A stretch of DNA of 64,000 nt from WTFY01 sp965220895 (GCA_965220895.1 OZ244850.1:496001-560000), one strand, 5' to 3'. Counted from the first letter of the stretch, positions 17,679-27,533 are shown. Numbers and translations are program-made. The notes: a model not told the origin generated them from the letters alone.

Positions 17679-18552
17679 CGAGATCCTCGATCTGTATGCC
17701 GGGCGTGTCAACCAGCAGCTAGAAAACTGGCTTCCGGCAGCCTCCGAACCGCCTGCGGTACTGCACGAGGCGATGCGTTATGCCGTACTGGGAGAGGGCA
17801 AGCGAATACGCCCGGTGCTGGTGTATGCGACGGGTGAGGCACTGGACGTGCCCGTGGAGCGGCTGGATGCCCCGGCCTGCGCCGTGGAGCTGGTACACAG
17901 TTATTCCCTGATTCATGACGATCTCCCTGCCATGGACGACGACGACCTGCGCCGTGGACGGCCGACCTGCCACAATGCCTTTGGAGAAGCCAACGCAATC
18001 CTGGCAGGGGATGCCCTGCAGGCCCTGGCCTTTTCCGTGCTGGCCAATGATCCTGCCAACCTCCCCGAGCGGCGGGTCCGGATGGCCCAGCTCCTCGGCG
18101 AGGCGGCAGGCTCGCAGGGGATGGTTGGAGGACAGGCCATTGACCTCGCTTCTGTCAACAAGCCGCTCGATGAGAATGAACTGAAACGCATGCACCGGCT
18201 CAAGACCGGGGCCCTGATCAAGAGCAGTGTGCTGATGGCCGCGACTGCGAGTGAGGCGAGCACACCCGAGGTCTATGAGCGGTTTGCCCGCTTTGCCGAT
18301 TGCATCGGGCTGCTGTTTCAGATCCGCGACGATATCCTCGACATCCAGAGCGAGACGGAAGTCCTGGGCAAACCGCAGGGGTCCGATGCGGCGCAAAACA
18401 AACCCACGTACCCGAGCACCGTCGGGCTGGAACAGGCCGAGAATACGGCGGAAGAACTGCTACGGCAGGCCTGCCAGGAAATCAACCATATGGATTTTGA
18501 GTGGGCTACGCTTTACGCTGTCAGTCAATATATAATAAGAAGAAACTCCTAA
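17650..18552 (+). CDS. ispA: Farnesyl/geranyl diphosphate synthase IspA
   Basis: 300 residues, as in E. coli. The two aspartate-rich motifs of trans-prenyltransferases are present: DDLPAMDDDDLRRGRPTCH (first) and RDDILDI (second), plus GKRIRPVL near the N-terminus. It condenses IPP with DMAPP and GPP to farnesyl diphosphate for quinones and undecaprenyl carriers. ATG 17650 lies inside the xseB end; an in-frame ATG at 17623 would add nine poorly conserved residues. It feeds from the Dxs pathway encoded next. Confidence 0.94.
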   Translation: MTEKCPKKIDEILDLYAGRVNQQLENWLPAASEPPAVLHEAMRYAVLGEGKRIRPVLVYATGEALDVPVERLDAPACAVELVHSYSLIHDDLPAMDDDDLRRGRPTCHNAFGEANAILAGDALQALAFSVLANDPANLPERRVRMAQLLGEAAGSQGMVGGQAIDLASVNKPLDENELKRMHRLKTGALIKSSVLMAATASEASTPEVYERFARFADCIGLLFQIRDDILDIQSETEVLGKPQGSDAAQNKPTYPSTVGLEQAENTAEELLRQACQEINHMDFEWATLYAVSQYIIRRNS

Positions 18553-18591
18553 GATTTTCAGCCACAACCAATCCAACAACTGCTGACGCCT

Positions 18592-20514
18592 ATGGACAAA
18601 ACCCGTTATCCCCTGCTATCCAAGATCGACAGCCCGGCAGACCTGCGCGTCCTGAGGGAAAACCAGATGCCGGCGGTCTCGGACGAGTTGCGGGATTTCC
18701 TGCTGGACTCCATTGCCAGCTGTGGTGGACATTTCGGTGGCGGCCTCGGTGCCGTCGAAATCACCGTAGCACTGCACTATGTCTTCAATACCCCGCATGA
18801 CCGGATCGTGTGGGACGTCGGCCATCAGTGCTACCCGCACAAGATCCTCACGGGCCGCAAAGACCGCATCACGACCATCCGCACCAAGGACGGGCTGGCA
18901 CCCTTCCCGAAACGCAGTGAAAGCGAGCACGATCATTTTGGAACCGGCCATTCGAGCACGTCCATCGGCGCGGCCCTGGGGATGGCCATAGCCAGCGCCT
19001 CGAGGAACGAGAAGCGCAAAGTCATTGCAGTCATCGGAGACGGTGGCATCACGGGCGGGATGGCGTATGAAGCCCTGAATCACCTAGGAGACAGCAATGC
19101 CGACCTGCTGGTCATTCTCAATGACAACGAGATGTCGATTTCACCTAACATCGGCGCCATGACCAATTACCTGACCCGGTTACTCTCCGGCCAGATGACG
19201 GCCACCATCAGCAAGAGCAGTGAAAAACTGCTGCAACCGATTCCATTTGCGAACGAATTCGTGGGCCGCATCACCGAACACGTCAAGGGCGTGGTGACAC
19301 CTCCTGGAACGCTGTTCGAGGAACTGGGGCTAAGCTATTACGGCCCGGCAAACGGGCACGATGCGAGCAGCCTGATCAAGATCCTGAAAAACCTGAAACG
19401 CCTGGATGGCCCGAAGCTGCTGCACATCTGCACGGTCAAGGGGAAAGGCTATGAGAAAGCGGAATCGGACCCGGTAGGCTACCATGCCGTGCCTACCTTC
19501 GAGCCCAGTGTCGGGGTGGTCAAATCAGGCGGAAAACCCAAAGTCACCTACACGCAGGTCTTCAGCGACTGGCTGTGCGACATCGCCAAGCAGGATGAGC
19601 GCGTCATGGCCATCACGCCTGCCATGCGTGAAGGATCGGGCCTGGTCCGGTACTCCAAGGAGTTTCCTGACCGCTACTTTGATGTAGCCATTGCAGAACA
19701 GCATGCGGTCACGCTTGCCGCCGGCATGGCCTGCGAGGACACCAAGCCGATCGTGGCCATTTATTCGACCTTCCTGCAGCGTGGCTACGATCAGCTGATC
19801 CATGACGTTGCGGTGCAAAACCTGCCGGTCATGTTTGCTATCGACCGTGCCGGGGTCGTGGGCGGTGACGGGCAGACCCATGCGGGCAGCTTTGACCTGA
19901 CCTACCTGCGCTGCGTCCCGAACATGGTGGTCATGACGCCCAGCGATGAAAATGAGACGCGGCGGATGCTCTATACGGCCTACCTGCAGGAGTGTCCGGC
20001 CGCCGTACGTTATCCCCGCGGCAGCGGGCCGGGTATCCCGGTCGTCCCCGAAATGAATGCCGTGGAAGTCGGCAAGGGCAAGGTGTTGCGCCAGGGCAAA
20101 CAGATCGCAATCCTGGCCTTCGGCAGCCCGGTGCACGATGCCCTCAACGTCGGTGAACAGCTGGATGCAACCGTGGTCAACATGAGGTTTGTCAAACCGA
20201 TCGACCAGGCGCTCATCATCGACGTTGCCAAGGCGCACGAACTGATCGTCACGATTGAAGACAATGTCGTGCTGGGGGGCGCAGGTTCAGCGGTCAACGA
20301 AGTCCTGGCCATCAGCCAGCTTGCTGTCCGCACCAAGAACCTGGGCTTGCCGGACCATTACCTGAACCATGCCACCCGCGAGGAGCAGTTGACCGATGCG
20401 GGACTGGATGCCGAGGGCATCCTGGAATCCATCCGGCAGTTCAAAAAGGAATGTCAGAAGAAGAAGCCTGCCGTCAAGCGGACCCGTCGACGAAAGACCA
20501 AATCCGCTTCATGA
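18592..20514 (+). CDS. dxs: 1-deoxy-D-xylulose-5-phosphate synthase Dxs
   Basis: 640 residues. The thiamine-diphosphate motif runs from GDGGITGGMAYEAL to ILNDNEMSISPNIGA. HFGGGLGAVEITVALHY and RYFDVAIAEQHAVTLAAGMA are the other conserved blocks. It makes DXP from pyruvate and glyceraldehyde 3-phosphate, the first step of the MEP isoprenoid pathway. It follows ispA by 39 nt. Odd: after the usual end the protein carries a strongly basic tail (KKKPAVKRTRRRKTKSAS) of about 20 residues. It converges with bamC, 10 nt away. Confidence 0.96.
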   Translation: MDKTRYPLLSKIDSPADLRVLRENQMPAVSDELRDFLLDSIASCGGHFGGGLGAVEITVALHYVFNTPHDRIVWDVGHQCYPHKILTGRKDRITTIRTKDGLAPFPKRSESEHDHFGTGHSSTSIGAALGMAIASASRNEKRKVIAVIGDGGITGGMAYEALNHLGDSNADLLVILNDNEMSISPNIGAMTNYLTRLLSGQMTATISKSSEKLLQPIPFANEFVGRITEHVKGVVTPPGTLFEELGLSYYGPANGHDASSLIKILKNLKRLDGPKLLHICTVKGKGYEKAESDPVGYHAVPTFEPSVGVVKSGGKPKVTYTQVFSDWLCDIAKQDERVMAITPAMREGSGLVRYSKEFPDRYFDVAIAEQHAVTLAAGMACEDTKPIVAIYSTFLQRGYDQLIHDVAVQNLPVMFAIDRAGVVGGDGQTHAGSFDLTYLRCVPNMVVMTPSDENETRRMLYTAYLQECPAAVRYPRGSGPGIPVVPEMNAVEVGKGKVLRQGKQIAILAFGSPVHDALNVGEQLDATVVNMRFVKPIDQALIIDVAKAHELIVTIEDNVVLGGAGSAVNEVLAISQLAVRTKNLGLPDHYLNHATREEQLTDAGLDAEGILESIRQFKKECQKKKPAVKRTRRRKTKSAS

Positions 20515-20524
20515 CCTTGCGTGC

Positions 20525-21595
20525 CTAGGCACGCGGGTAATTGCCCGGATAGGCAGAGATGATTCTGCGCAACAGTTTCCGGGCCGTTCCTGCCGGGATC
20601 ACCACCTGCTTTTGACCGTCCCTGTGGGCCGTGATCAACGTCTGCCGGCCCTGGCCGAGCAGGTGTATCTGGTAACGTACCGCCGCAGCGTCGCCATCGC
20701 GAACGCCCGCTGGCGTGGAGACCGGGTCAGGCTCCATGGAGACGAAGTAAATTCCCTGGTCACGATTGTGATCCTCGATGACCAGGCCCGAGCGGTCCAG
20801 GGCCACACCGGTCCTGCGCCAGACCCGGGGGAAGGCATCACCCACCCTCAGTACCGGGATCCCCTCGATATCCTGGATGTCCAGGTACAGGGCACGGGAA
20901 TCCGGGCTTCCAAACTTGAGTCCTGCTTCTTCCTTTGAGGTACCCAGGAATTCCATCAGCCTGACCGTCATTTCCGCTTCGCGGTCCGGGTTCGGGGACT
21001 GCGGTTTCCACAGGATCTGGTCATCCTCATTGATCGCTGCCACCTCCAGACCACGTTGCGTCAGGTACAGGTTGGTCACCGCATTGGGTTGGCGCTCAAG
21101 GCGTAGCCGGAATTTCTCCGTGACCACGTCAACTCCTTCCCGGTTGGAGGACATATCACGAAGACGGCGCAGGTCCTGGGCCCAGTGGGTTTCCATGTAG
21201 CCCAGTACCGGTTCGTCTTCCGCAATTCTGAAACCTTCCTCCTGCCAGAATTTACGCAACAGCGGCCACAATGTGACCGGATCCGTATCCACTTCCAGCC
21301 AGCGGGTCGGGCCTTCCTGGCGCACACGCATTTCAAGAAACTCGGGAAGTACGCTGGCACCCACGGCCGGCACCTGCGTCTGCAGGGCGCTGACCCTGTC
21401 ACCTGCCGTTCTCGGAATCCTCAGGCTGTTTTCCCAATCCGGGGCCACCAGGTCAGGGGGCGCCTCGAGTGGCCTCGTCGAGGCACTGTCCGAGTAATCG
21501 CTCTCGCCCGTCTTAAAAAAACCGCAGCCACCCAGTGCCAGTGAAAGGCAGGCCACCACGAGGACAAACCGCATGGGAAGTAGATATTTGCACAT
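20525..21595 (-). CDS. bamC: Outer-membrane assembly lipoprotein BamC
   Basis: 356 residues. Lipoprotein signal: MRFVLVVACLSLALGGC, with acylated cysteine at residue 24 of the longest frame. The N-terminal unstructured stretch (PLEAPPDLVAPDWENSLRIP) that contacts BamD is followed by two helix-grip domains typical of NlpB/BamC. The protein is an accessory part of the BAM complex that inserts beta-barrels. An internal ATG at 21574 is an alternative start. It lies 19 nt downstream of dapA, the standard dapA-bamC operon of gammaproteobacteria. Confidence 0.9.
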   Translation of the reverse strand: MCKYLLPMRFVLVVACLSLALGGCGFFKTGESDYSDSASTRPLEAPPDLVAPDWENSLRIPRTAGDRVSALQTQVPAVGASVLPEFLEMRVRQEGPTRWLEVDTDPVTLWPLLRKFWQEEGFRIAEDEPVLGYMETHWAQDLRRLRDMSSNREGVDVVTEKFRLRLERQPNAVTNLYLTQRGLEVAAINEDDQILWKPQSPNPDREAEMTVRLMEFLGTSKEEAGLKFGSPDSRALYLDIQDIEGIPVLRVGDAFPRVWRRTGVALDRSGLVIEDHNRDQGIYFVSMEPDPVSTPAGVRDGDAAAVRYQIHLLGQGRQTLITAHRDGQKQVVIPAGTARKLLRRIISAYPGNYPRA

Positions 21596-21614
21596 AGAGA
21601 TTATCCCGTCCTAT

Positions 21615-22502
21615 TCATAAACTGCCTGCCAGTCGCAGGGCTTCGCGCAATGTTTCATGGTGGGCGCTCGACAAGGGCGTCATGGGCAAGCGTATGCCGG
21701 CGGGAAACAGGCCCATCTCGGTCAGGCACCACTTTACCGGGATCGGGTTGGATTCCACAAACAGGTCATGGTTCAGGCGCTCAAGCCGGGCATTGGTTTG
21801 CTGTGCCTCGGTCCGGTCCCCCTCCAGGCAGGCCATGCACAATTCATGAAACAGCCTGGGCGCAACATTTCCCGTCACGGTGATGACCCCCTTGCCGCCA
21901 GCCAGCAGTAATTCCATGGCGGTGGCGTCATCGCCACTGATCAACAAAAACCCTTCCCGGCAGCCCGCCAGTATCTCCTGGCAGCGACTGATATCCCCAG
22001 TCGCCTCCTTGATCCCGATGATGTTGTCCAGTTGGGAAAGTCGAACTGCCGTCGGCGCCAACATGTCACATGCAGTACGCCCGGGCACATTATACAGAAT
22101 CAGCGGGATCGCAACCGCTTTGGCCACGGCTTCATAATGCTGCACCAGCCCCTCCTGGGTGGGCTTGTTGTAATACGGGGTGACCAGCAGGCAGGCATCC
22201 GCGCCTGCTTCCTTGGCGCACTGGGTCAATTCGATCGTCTCACGGGTGGAGTTCGAGCCGGTACCGGCAATGACCGGAACCCGGCCCCTGGCCTGGCGGA
22301 CGACGAACCGGATCAGGTCACAGTGCTCGGCATGGTCAAGCGTGGCGGACTCACCTGTGGTGCCAGCCGGCACCAGCACATCACTGTCGTTCTCGATATG
22401 GAATTCAACGTAGTCCGCCAGGGTGTCGTAATCGACTGCGCCATCTTCATGCATCGGCGTAGCCATTGCGACCATGCTGCCTTTGAACACCGGATTCCCC
22501 AA
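21615..22502 (-). CDS. dapA: 4-hydroxy-tetrahydrodipicolinate synthase DapA
   Basis: 295 residues, a TIM barrel of the DHDPS family. Seen: GSMVAMATPMHEDGAVDY at the N-terminus, PAGTTGESATLDHAEH, the catalytic tyrosine in LYNVPGRTACD and the Schiff-base lysine in GIKEATGDISRC. It condenses aspartate semialdehyde and pyruvate towards diaminopimelate and lysine. First gene of the dapA-bamC operon. Confidence 0.96.
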   Translation of the reverse strand: MGNPVFKGSMVAMATPMHEDGAVDYDTLADYVEFHIENDSDVLVPAGTTGESATLDHAEHCDLIRFVVRQARGRVPVIAGTGSNSTRETIELTQCAKEAGADACLLVTPYYNKPTQEGLVQHYEAVAKAVAIPLILYNVPGRTACDMLAPTAVRLSQLDNIIGIKEATGDISRCQEILAGCREGFLLISGDDATAMELLLAGGKGVITVTGNVAPRLFHELCMACLEGDRTEAQQTNARLERLNHDLFVESNPIPVKWCLTEMGLFPAGIRLPMTPLSSAHHETLREALRLAGSL

Positions 22503-22725
22503 ATGAAGTTCAGATCAGAAAGGCTTTGGATGGTACTGATCGAACCCTGCTATTACAAGAAAATAACGAGTCCGGTTGTGCTTATCGAACCTTGTGAAAT
22601 TGAAGTCTCACTTCAAAAATACAAGGGTCTTGACCTGAAAACGCATTTGGGAAGGAAAAACACGTCTTGTTCACCTTGATTGCGCAGCATTCATCCCAGC
22701 GCGGTTTCGTCTTACTCCATCCACC

Positions 22726-23823
22726 TCATCCACCGGACAGGGATTGCTGCTTTTGCCATGAGCCCCGGTTGATGGACGACCATGCCCGAATCACCGCATG
22801 AAACAGTGTGGCCAAGGGAATGGCAAAAAACAGGCCCCAGACGCCCCAGATCCCCCCGAAAATCAGGACCGCTGCAATGATCGCGACGGGATGCAGATTG
22901 ACAATCTCGGAAAACAGCAGGGGCACCAGCACATTGCCGTCCAGAAGCTGGATCGCAGCGTAGGCCAGCAGCACGTATACGAACTCGGAACTTGGCCCCC
23001 ATTGAAAGTAGGCCACAAACACGACCGGGATGGTCACCACCGCGGCACCCACGTAAGGGATGATGACGGAGATGCCGACCAAGAAGGAAAGCAGCATGGC
23101 ATAGTCGAGGCCGAAGAAGACGAACGTCACATAGGTCGCGACCCAGACCACCAGGATCTCAATGACCTTGCCGCGGATGTAGCTGGCAATTTTCTTGTTG
23201 ACCTCGATCCAGACCTCGTTCGTCAGCTCGCGGTTGGAAGGCAGGAAACTTTCCGCCCACCCCAGAATCTTGCTCTTGTCCTTGAGAAAGAAGAACACCA
23301 GCAGGGGAACGATGATCAGGTAGACGATAATCGTGATCAGGCCCACCACGGATTCAAGGGGCTGGCTGAGGACATTCTGCCCCACCGCGATCAGTTGTGA
23401 ACGCAGTGAATCGATCATCTCCGTGACCTGCGCTTCGGTGAAGATCTGGGCGAGGCTCGGGTACTTGTCCGGCAACTGCATCAGCAGGCTTTGGCCCTGC
23501 GAAATCATGCCAGGCAGCTCGCGGAAAAACTGCGTGAGCTGCTGCGAGAGCTTCGGGATCAGCCCGAACAGGATCATGATCAACAGGGTGATGAACCCGA
23601 GAAAGACCAGCAGCAGCGCCAGGAACCGCGGGATCTTGCCCTGCTGGAGCAGTCCCACGACCCCGTCCAGCACGTAGGCGATGACGATACTGGCAATCAG
23701 GGGGGCCAGGAGATCGCCAAACAGCAGCACGCTGGCAAAGCCGATGATCAGGCAAAGCGCCAGAATGACGATCTGCGGATTCGAGAAGTTCTGCTGATAC
23801 CAGTTTTTGATGTATTCGATCAT
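22726..23823 (-). CDS. AI-2E/PerM-family membrane protein
   Basis: 365 residues with about seven or eight membrane helices. It starts with two hydrophobic hairpins, followed by an amphipathic stretch (about 85-155) and then the conserved GISVIIPYVGAAVVTIP and LLFSEIVNLHPVAIIAAVLIFGG regions of the PF01594 family. Members include E. coli PerM and proteins proposed to export autoinducer-2 or ions; the substrate here is unknown. A single-gene unit between dapA and a LysR gene, read leftwards. Confidence 0.85.
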   Translation of the reverse strand: MIEYIKNWYQQNFSNPQIVILALCLIIGFASVLLFGDLLAPLIASIVIAYVLDGVVGLLQQGKIPRFLALLLVFLGFITLLIMILFGLIPKLSQQLTQFFRELPGMISQGQSLLMQLPDKYPSLAQIFTEAQVTEMIDSLRSQLIAVGQNVLSQPLESVVGLITIIVYLIIVPLLVFFFLKDKSKILGWAESFLPSNRELTNEVWIEVNKKIASYIRGKVIEILVVWVATYVTFVFFGLDYAMLLSFLVGISVIIPYVGAAVVTIPVVFVAYFQWGPSSEFVYVLLAYAAIQLLDGNVLVPLLFSEIVNLHPVAIIAAVLIFGGIWGVWGLFFAIPLATLFHAVIRAWSSINRGSWQKQQSLSGG

Positions 23824-23970
23824 GGATCAGTTCGGCATGGTGAGAGAAGCTGGTGCATCAGGCGCCCTTTCGGGAACAGGACGGATCGTGCAGGGGTGTA
23901 GCCTGTCCGGTGTCTGCGCCCGTTCTCGCCATTTCAGACAAAAGCAAAACCGTGCGGGAACTCATACCGC

Positions 23971-24870
23971 CTATTTTTTCGAATCACAGTAGCCGCGCGC
24001 ATAGTCGAGCAACTCATCCATGGCACGCAGGCGAAACTTCTGGCGCTGGCGGACAAAGGAGAATTCCCGCTCAAGCTGGGGTTCCAGGTCCAGCTTGTTC
24101 AGCACCTTGAGCTTGAGCTCTTTCTCGATCGTGGCCCCGGACACGATTGAGACTCCCATGCCGGCCTCGACCGCCCCCTTGATGGATTCCGGGCTGCCCA
24201 GTTCCATGCAGATATTCAGGTTGTTCCGATCCAGCCCCATCTTGGTCATGTGGCCCATGATCACGTCGCGCGTGCCGGACCCTTCCTCCCGGCCGATGAA
24301 CGGGAAATGCATGAGTTCCTCCATGGAGATGGAGGCCCGCTTGGCAAGTTCATGTCCTGGGGGGACGATCACCACCAGTTGGTCGACCCGGCATACCTCG
24401 ACCAGCAGGTTCTTGTTGGTGACCGGACCTTCGACAATGCCCAGATCGATCATGCTGTTCTCGATCATGGAGACGATGCCTTCGGTGTTGGAAACCTTCA
24501 GGCGCAACTGAATCTCGGGGAATTTCTTGGTAAATCCGCTGAGCAGGCTGGGCAACATGTATTCCGCGACCGTCGTACTCGCACCCAGGGTCAAGGTGCC
24601 GCTGACGTCGCTGGTCAGCTCCTTGACGAAATTCTCCATCTCCGCATACAGCTCGAAGATCTGCTCGGCATACTCGTAGCACCTGCGCCCGGCCTCGGTC
24701 AGCGTGACACGGTTGTGCGTTCGATCGAACAGTCGGGTGTTGAAATGCTCCTCAAGCTGGCGCACCTGGAACGTGACGGCCGGTTGCGTCATGTGCAGCG
24801 TTTCAGCAGCCTTGGTGAAGCTCAGCAATTTCGCAACGGTGTGGAACACCTGTAGCCGGCGATCTGCCAT
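23971..24870 (-). CDS. LysR-family transcriptional regulator
   Basis: 299 residues. An N-terminal winged HTH (RRLQVFHTVAKLLSFTKAAE, LHMTQPAVTFQVRQLEEHF) is joined to a periplasmic-binding-like effector domain (LTLGASTTVAEYMLPSLLSG onwards). The effector domain resembles CbbR/CysB-type regulators responding to small metabolites, but the ligand cannot be told. Its own promoter region carries a perfect inverted repeat (24914-24932). It is divergent from proS, about 200 nt away, which it is unlikely to control. Confidence 0.9.
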   Translation of the reverse strand: MADRRLQVFHTVAKLLSFTKAAETLHMTQPAVTFQVRQLEEHFNTRLFDRTHNRVTLTEAGRRCYEYAEQIFELYAEMENFVKELTSDVSGTLTLGASTTVAEYMLPSLLSGFTKKFPEIQLRLKVSNTEGIVSMIENSMIDLGIVEGPVTNKNLLVEVCRVDQLVVIVPPGHELAKRASISMEELMHFPFIGREEGSGTRDVIMGHMTKMGLDRNNLNICMELGSPESIKGAVEAGMGVSIVSGATIEKELKLKVLNKLDLEPQLEREFSFVRQRQKFRLRAMDELLDYARGYCDSKK

Positions 24871-24913
24871 CTCAACTCCCCTGAAGCTTGTTTTGCTTGC
24901 AGATTAACGTAGT

Positions 24914-24932
24914 ATACACGCATGCCGTGTAT
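24914..24932. promoter_or_regulatory. Inverted repeat, candidate LysR autoregulatory site
   Basis: ATACACG-CATGC-CGTGTAT is a perfect 7-nt inverted repeat with a 5-nt spacer. It lies 44 nt upstream of the LysR-family start. A second related half-site (ATGCATGTGTAT) follows at once. LysR proteins commonly bind such dyads upstream of their own gene. Confidence 0.45.
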
Positions 24933-25069
24933 GCATGTGTATGATTTTTATAGGCCATAAAAAAAATATAATACATCCTGGCAGGGATCATTCCCATCAC
25001 TCGTGAGCGGATGAATACCGGCATCCACAACAGGCTTCCCGTTCTGGGCCAGACACCAACCAGGCAGGT

Positions 25070-26797
25070 ATGCGCGTAAGTCAGTTCCCATTGTTGACCC
25101 TCAAGGAGTCGCCTGCGGACGCGGAGCTGGTCAGTCACCAACTGATGCTGCGTGCCGGAATGATCCGCCGCCTGGCTTCGGGCCTGTACACCTGGCTGCC
25201 CCTTGGCCTTCGCATCCTTCGCAAGGTCGAAAACATCATTCGCGAGGAAATGGACAAGTCGGGTGCGGTCGAGGTGCTCATGCCGTCCATCCAGCCTGCT
25301 GAACTCTGGCAGGAGTCCGGACGCTGGGAGCAGTACGGACCCGAGCTGCTGCGCATGCAGGACCGTCATCACCGGGAGTTTTGCTACGGGCCGACGCACG
25401 AGGAGGTCATCACCGACCTGGTGCGCCGTGAAATCCGAAGCTACAAGCAGTTGCCGGTGAACTATTACCAGATCCAGACCAAGTTCCGCGATGAAATCCG
25501 CCCGCGTTTCGGGGTCATGCGCGCGCGAGAATTCATCATGAAGGATGCCTATTCCTTCCACCTCGGCAAGGAGAGCCTGGAATCCACCTACCAGGTGATG
25601 TACGACACCTATGTCAGCATCTTCACCCGCCTGGGCCTGCAGTTCAAAACCGTGGAAGCCGACACCGGCAGCATCGGGGGGAATGTCTCGCATGAATTTC
25701 ACGTGCTGGCCGAGTCCGGCGAGGATGCCATCGCTTTCTCGACGCAAAGCGACTATGCAGTCAACGTCGAACTTGCCCCGGTGGCGCCGGTGGCAAAAAC
25801 CGATACCGGCCCTGCAGAATCGCTTGAGAAAACGGCCACTCCGGACTGTCACAGCATCGAGGAAGTGTGCGCGTTTTTGAAGGTCACGCCCGACCAGGTG
25901 GCCAAGACCCTGATCGTGAAGGGGGAATCGGAGCCGCTGGTGGCACTGGTGGTTCGCGGTGACCATGAGCTGAACACCGTGAAGGCCCAGAAACTGGAAA
26001 GTGTGGCCACACCGCTGGTGTTTGCCAGCGAACCGGAGATCGAGGCCCAGCTCGGCTGCAAGCCTGGCTCACTCGGCCCGTTGCAGATGAGCTGCCCGGT
26101 GATCATGGATCATGCCGCCCACGCCCTTCAGAATTTCGTGTGTGGTGCCAACGAGGAAGGGTTTCATTACACGGGGGCGGACTGGGACCGGGACCTGCCG
26201 GGCTTCGATCAACTCGGGAGCCAGGACCTGCGCAAGATTGCCACCGGCGATGCCAGCCCGGACGGCAAGGGATCGATCATCGTCAAGCGCGGCATTGAAG
26301 TCGGCCACATCTTCCAGCTGGGCGACAAGTACAGCACCGCACTCAAGGCCTGCGTGCTCAACCAGGACGGGCGCGAACAGACCGTGACCATGGGTTGTTA
26401 CGGAATCGGGGTCACGCGGGTGATCGCGGCGGCCATCGAACAGAACTTTGATGAGCAGGGCATTCTCTGGCCGCAGTCCATCGCCCCCTTCAGCATCTCC
26501 ATCATTCCCATCAATGCAGGAAAATCAGACCAGGTGGCAAAAACCAGTGAACAGCTGTATCACGAACTTGAAGCCCTCGGGCTGGAAGTGCTGCTGGATG
26601 ACCGGGACCTGCGTCCCGGCCTGTTGTTTGCCGATCATGAGCTGATCGGCATTCCCCACAGGATCGTGGTCAGTGAGCGGGGACTGGGGCAAAACGAGAT
26701 CGAGTACAAAAGCCGGCACGAAGCAGAAGCGCAGCAGGTCCCGATGGAACACATCCTGGAGTTTCTGCAGGATCGCATCCGAGCATCCCAGGCCTGA
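25070..26797 (+). CDS. proS: Prolyl-tRNA synthetase ProS
   Basis: 575 residues, the bacterial class II form with an editing insertion between motifs 2 and 3. Motif 1 region: GLYTWLPLGLRILRKVENII. Motif 2 region: YYQIQTKFRDEIRPRFGVMRAREF. The insertion domain (about 225-400) contains KTLIVKG, and motif 3 lies in MGCYGIGVTRVIAAAIEQ. A C-terminal anticodon-binding domain follows. It charges tRNA-Pro with proline. Start ATG 25070 (MRVSQFPLLTLKE) matches the family. Confidence 0.96.
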   Translation: MRVSQFPLLTLKESPADAELVSHQLMLRAGMIRRLASGLYTWLPLGLRILRKVENIIREEMDKSGAVEVLMPSIQPAELWQESGRWEQYGPELLRMQDRHHREFCYGPTHEEVITDLVRREIRSYKQLPVNYYQIQTKFRDEIRPRFGVMRAREFIMKDAYSFHLGKESLESTYQVMYDTYVSIFTRLGLQFKTVEADTGSIGGNVSHEFHVLAESGEDAIAFSTQSDYAVNVELAPVAPVAKTDTGPAESLEKTATPDCHSIEEVCAFLKVTPDQVAKTLIVKGESEPLVALVVRGDHELNTVKAQKLESVATPLVFASEPEIEAQLGCKPGSLGPLQMSCPVIMDHAAHALQNFVCGANEEGFHYTGADWDRDLPGFDQLGSQDLRKIATGDASPDGKGSIIVKRGIEVGHIFQLGDKYSTALKACVLNQDGREQTVTMGCYGIGVTRVIAAAIEQNFDEQGILWPQSIAPFSISIIPINAGKSDQVAKTSEQLYHELEALGLEVLLDDRDLRPGLLFADHELIGIPHRIVVSERGLGQNEIEYKSRHEAEAQQVPMEHILEFLQDRIRASQA

Positions 26798-26961
26798 CTT
26801 GGAAGCAAATTCGGGGCTTCCCTGTACAGGCTCAGATGCATTTGAGACTTATGCACGCGCTTAAGAAAGAGAGGCTTCAGGCGACCCAATTCGAAGTATT
26901 TCCTCAATACGCTTACCTAATTTTCGATGATGCATAAATCTTCCGGCTGGGCTCGATTCCC

Positions 26962-27246
26962 TTATTCACTGGATGGAGGCCATTGCTTGGCCATGTGCAA
27001 GACACGAAGTATGCGTACCGTGTCCACGGCGATGTCGTAAACCAGAATATAGTTTTGATGTACGATGAGCTCACAAGTACCCTTTACACGACCGGGTCGG
27101 CCGAGATTAGGGGGATCCGTTAAGCGACTGGATCTCTCCTCGAACAGCGCATCAAGTGCAAGCGCGGCAGTGGGATTATCGTCCGCAATGTACTCTCGGA
27201 TTGCCTTTCGATCTTTGTGCGCTGGTTCTGTCCATACCAGCTTCAA
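26962..27246 (-). CDS. RelE/ParE-family toxin
   Basis: 94 residues. The fold pattern is clear: KLVWTEPAHKDRKAIREYIA, then NLGRPGRVKGTCELIV, QNYILVYDIAVDTVRILRVL and a final HMAKQWP. This is the ParE-like subgroup of the RelE superfamily, which poisons gyrase or cleaves mRNA; which applies is not evident. Start TTG 27246 overlaps the antitoxin stop (TTGA), so synthesis is coupled to the antitoxin. Confidence 0.88.
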   Translation of the reverse strand: MKLVWTEPAHKDRKAIREYIADDNPTAALALDALFEERSSRLTDPPNLGRPGRVKGTCELIVHQNYILVYDIAVDTVRILRVLHMAKQWPPSSE

Positions 27247-27533
27247 GATTCAGTGCTTCCCATTTTACGGCGTGTCTCTTCGCGCCAGGCAGCTGCTTCT
27301 GCCTCGACTTCCTCGGTGGAAATCAGGTCGCCCGCATTAGCGGCATCCAGACCGGTTTGCACCTGTTCACGGAACCAGGTGTCGTGCTCTTCTACCTCCT
27401 TCTGTCGGCGAACGAGATTACGCATGTAATCGCGCAGCAGTTGGGCACCGGTTCGGTCCATTGACTTAGCTATCCTCGCGAAGTTGTCTTTTAGATCTCC
27501 ATCGACCCGAAAGGTGAATGTGGCTTGACTCAT
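27243..27533 (-). CDS. RelB/DinJ-type antitoxin
   Basis: 96 residues from ATG 27533. A ribbon-helix-helix start (QATFTFRVDGDLKDNFARIA) is followed by a helical, acidic tail (STEEVEAEAAAWREETRRK) that would wrap the toxin. AGAGGG precedes this ATG; the in-frame ATG at 27545 has no ribosome site. First gene of the two-gene operon; it should repress its own promoter just upstream (27546-27600). Confidence 0.85.
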   Translation of the reverse strand: MSQATFTFRVDGDLKDNFARIAKSMDRTGAQLLRDYMRNLVRRQKEVEEHDTWFREQVQTGLDAANAGDLISTEEVEAEAAAWREETRRKMGSTES

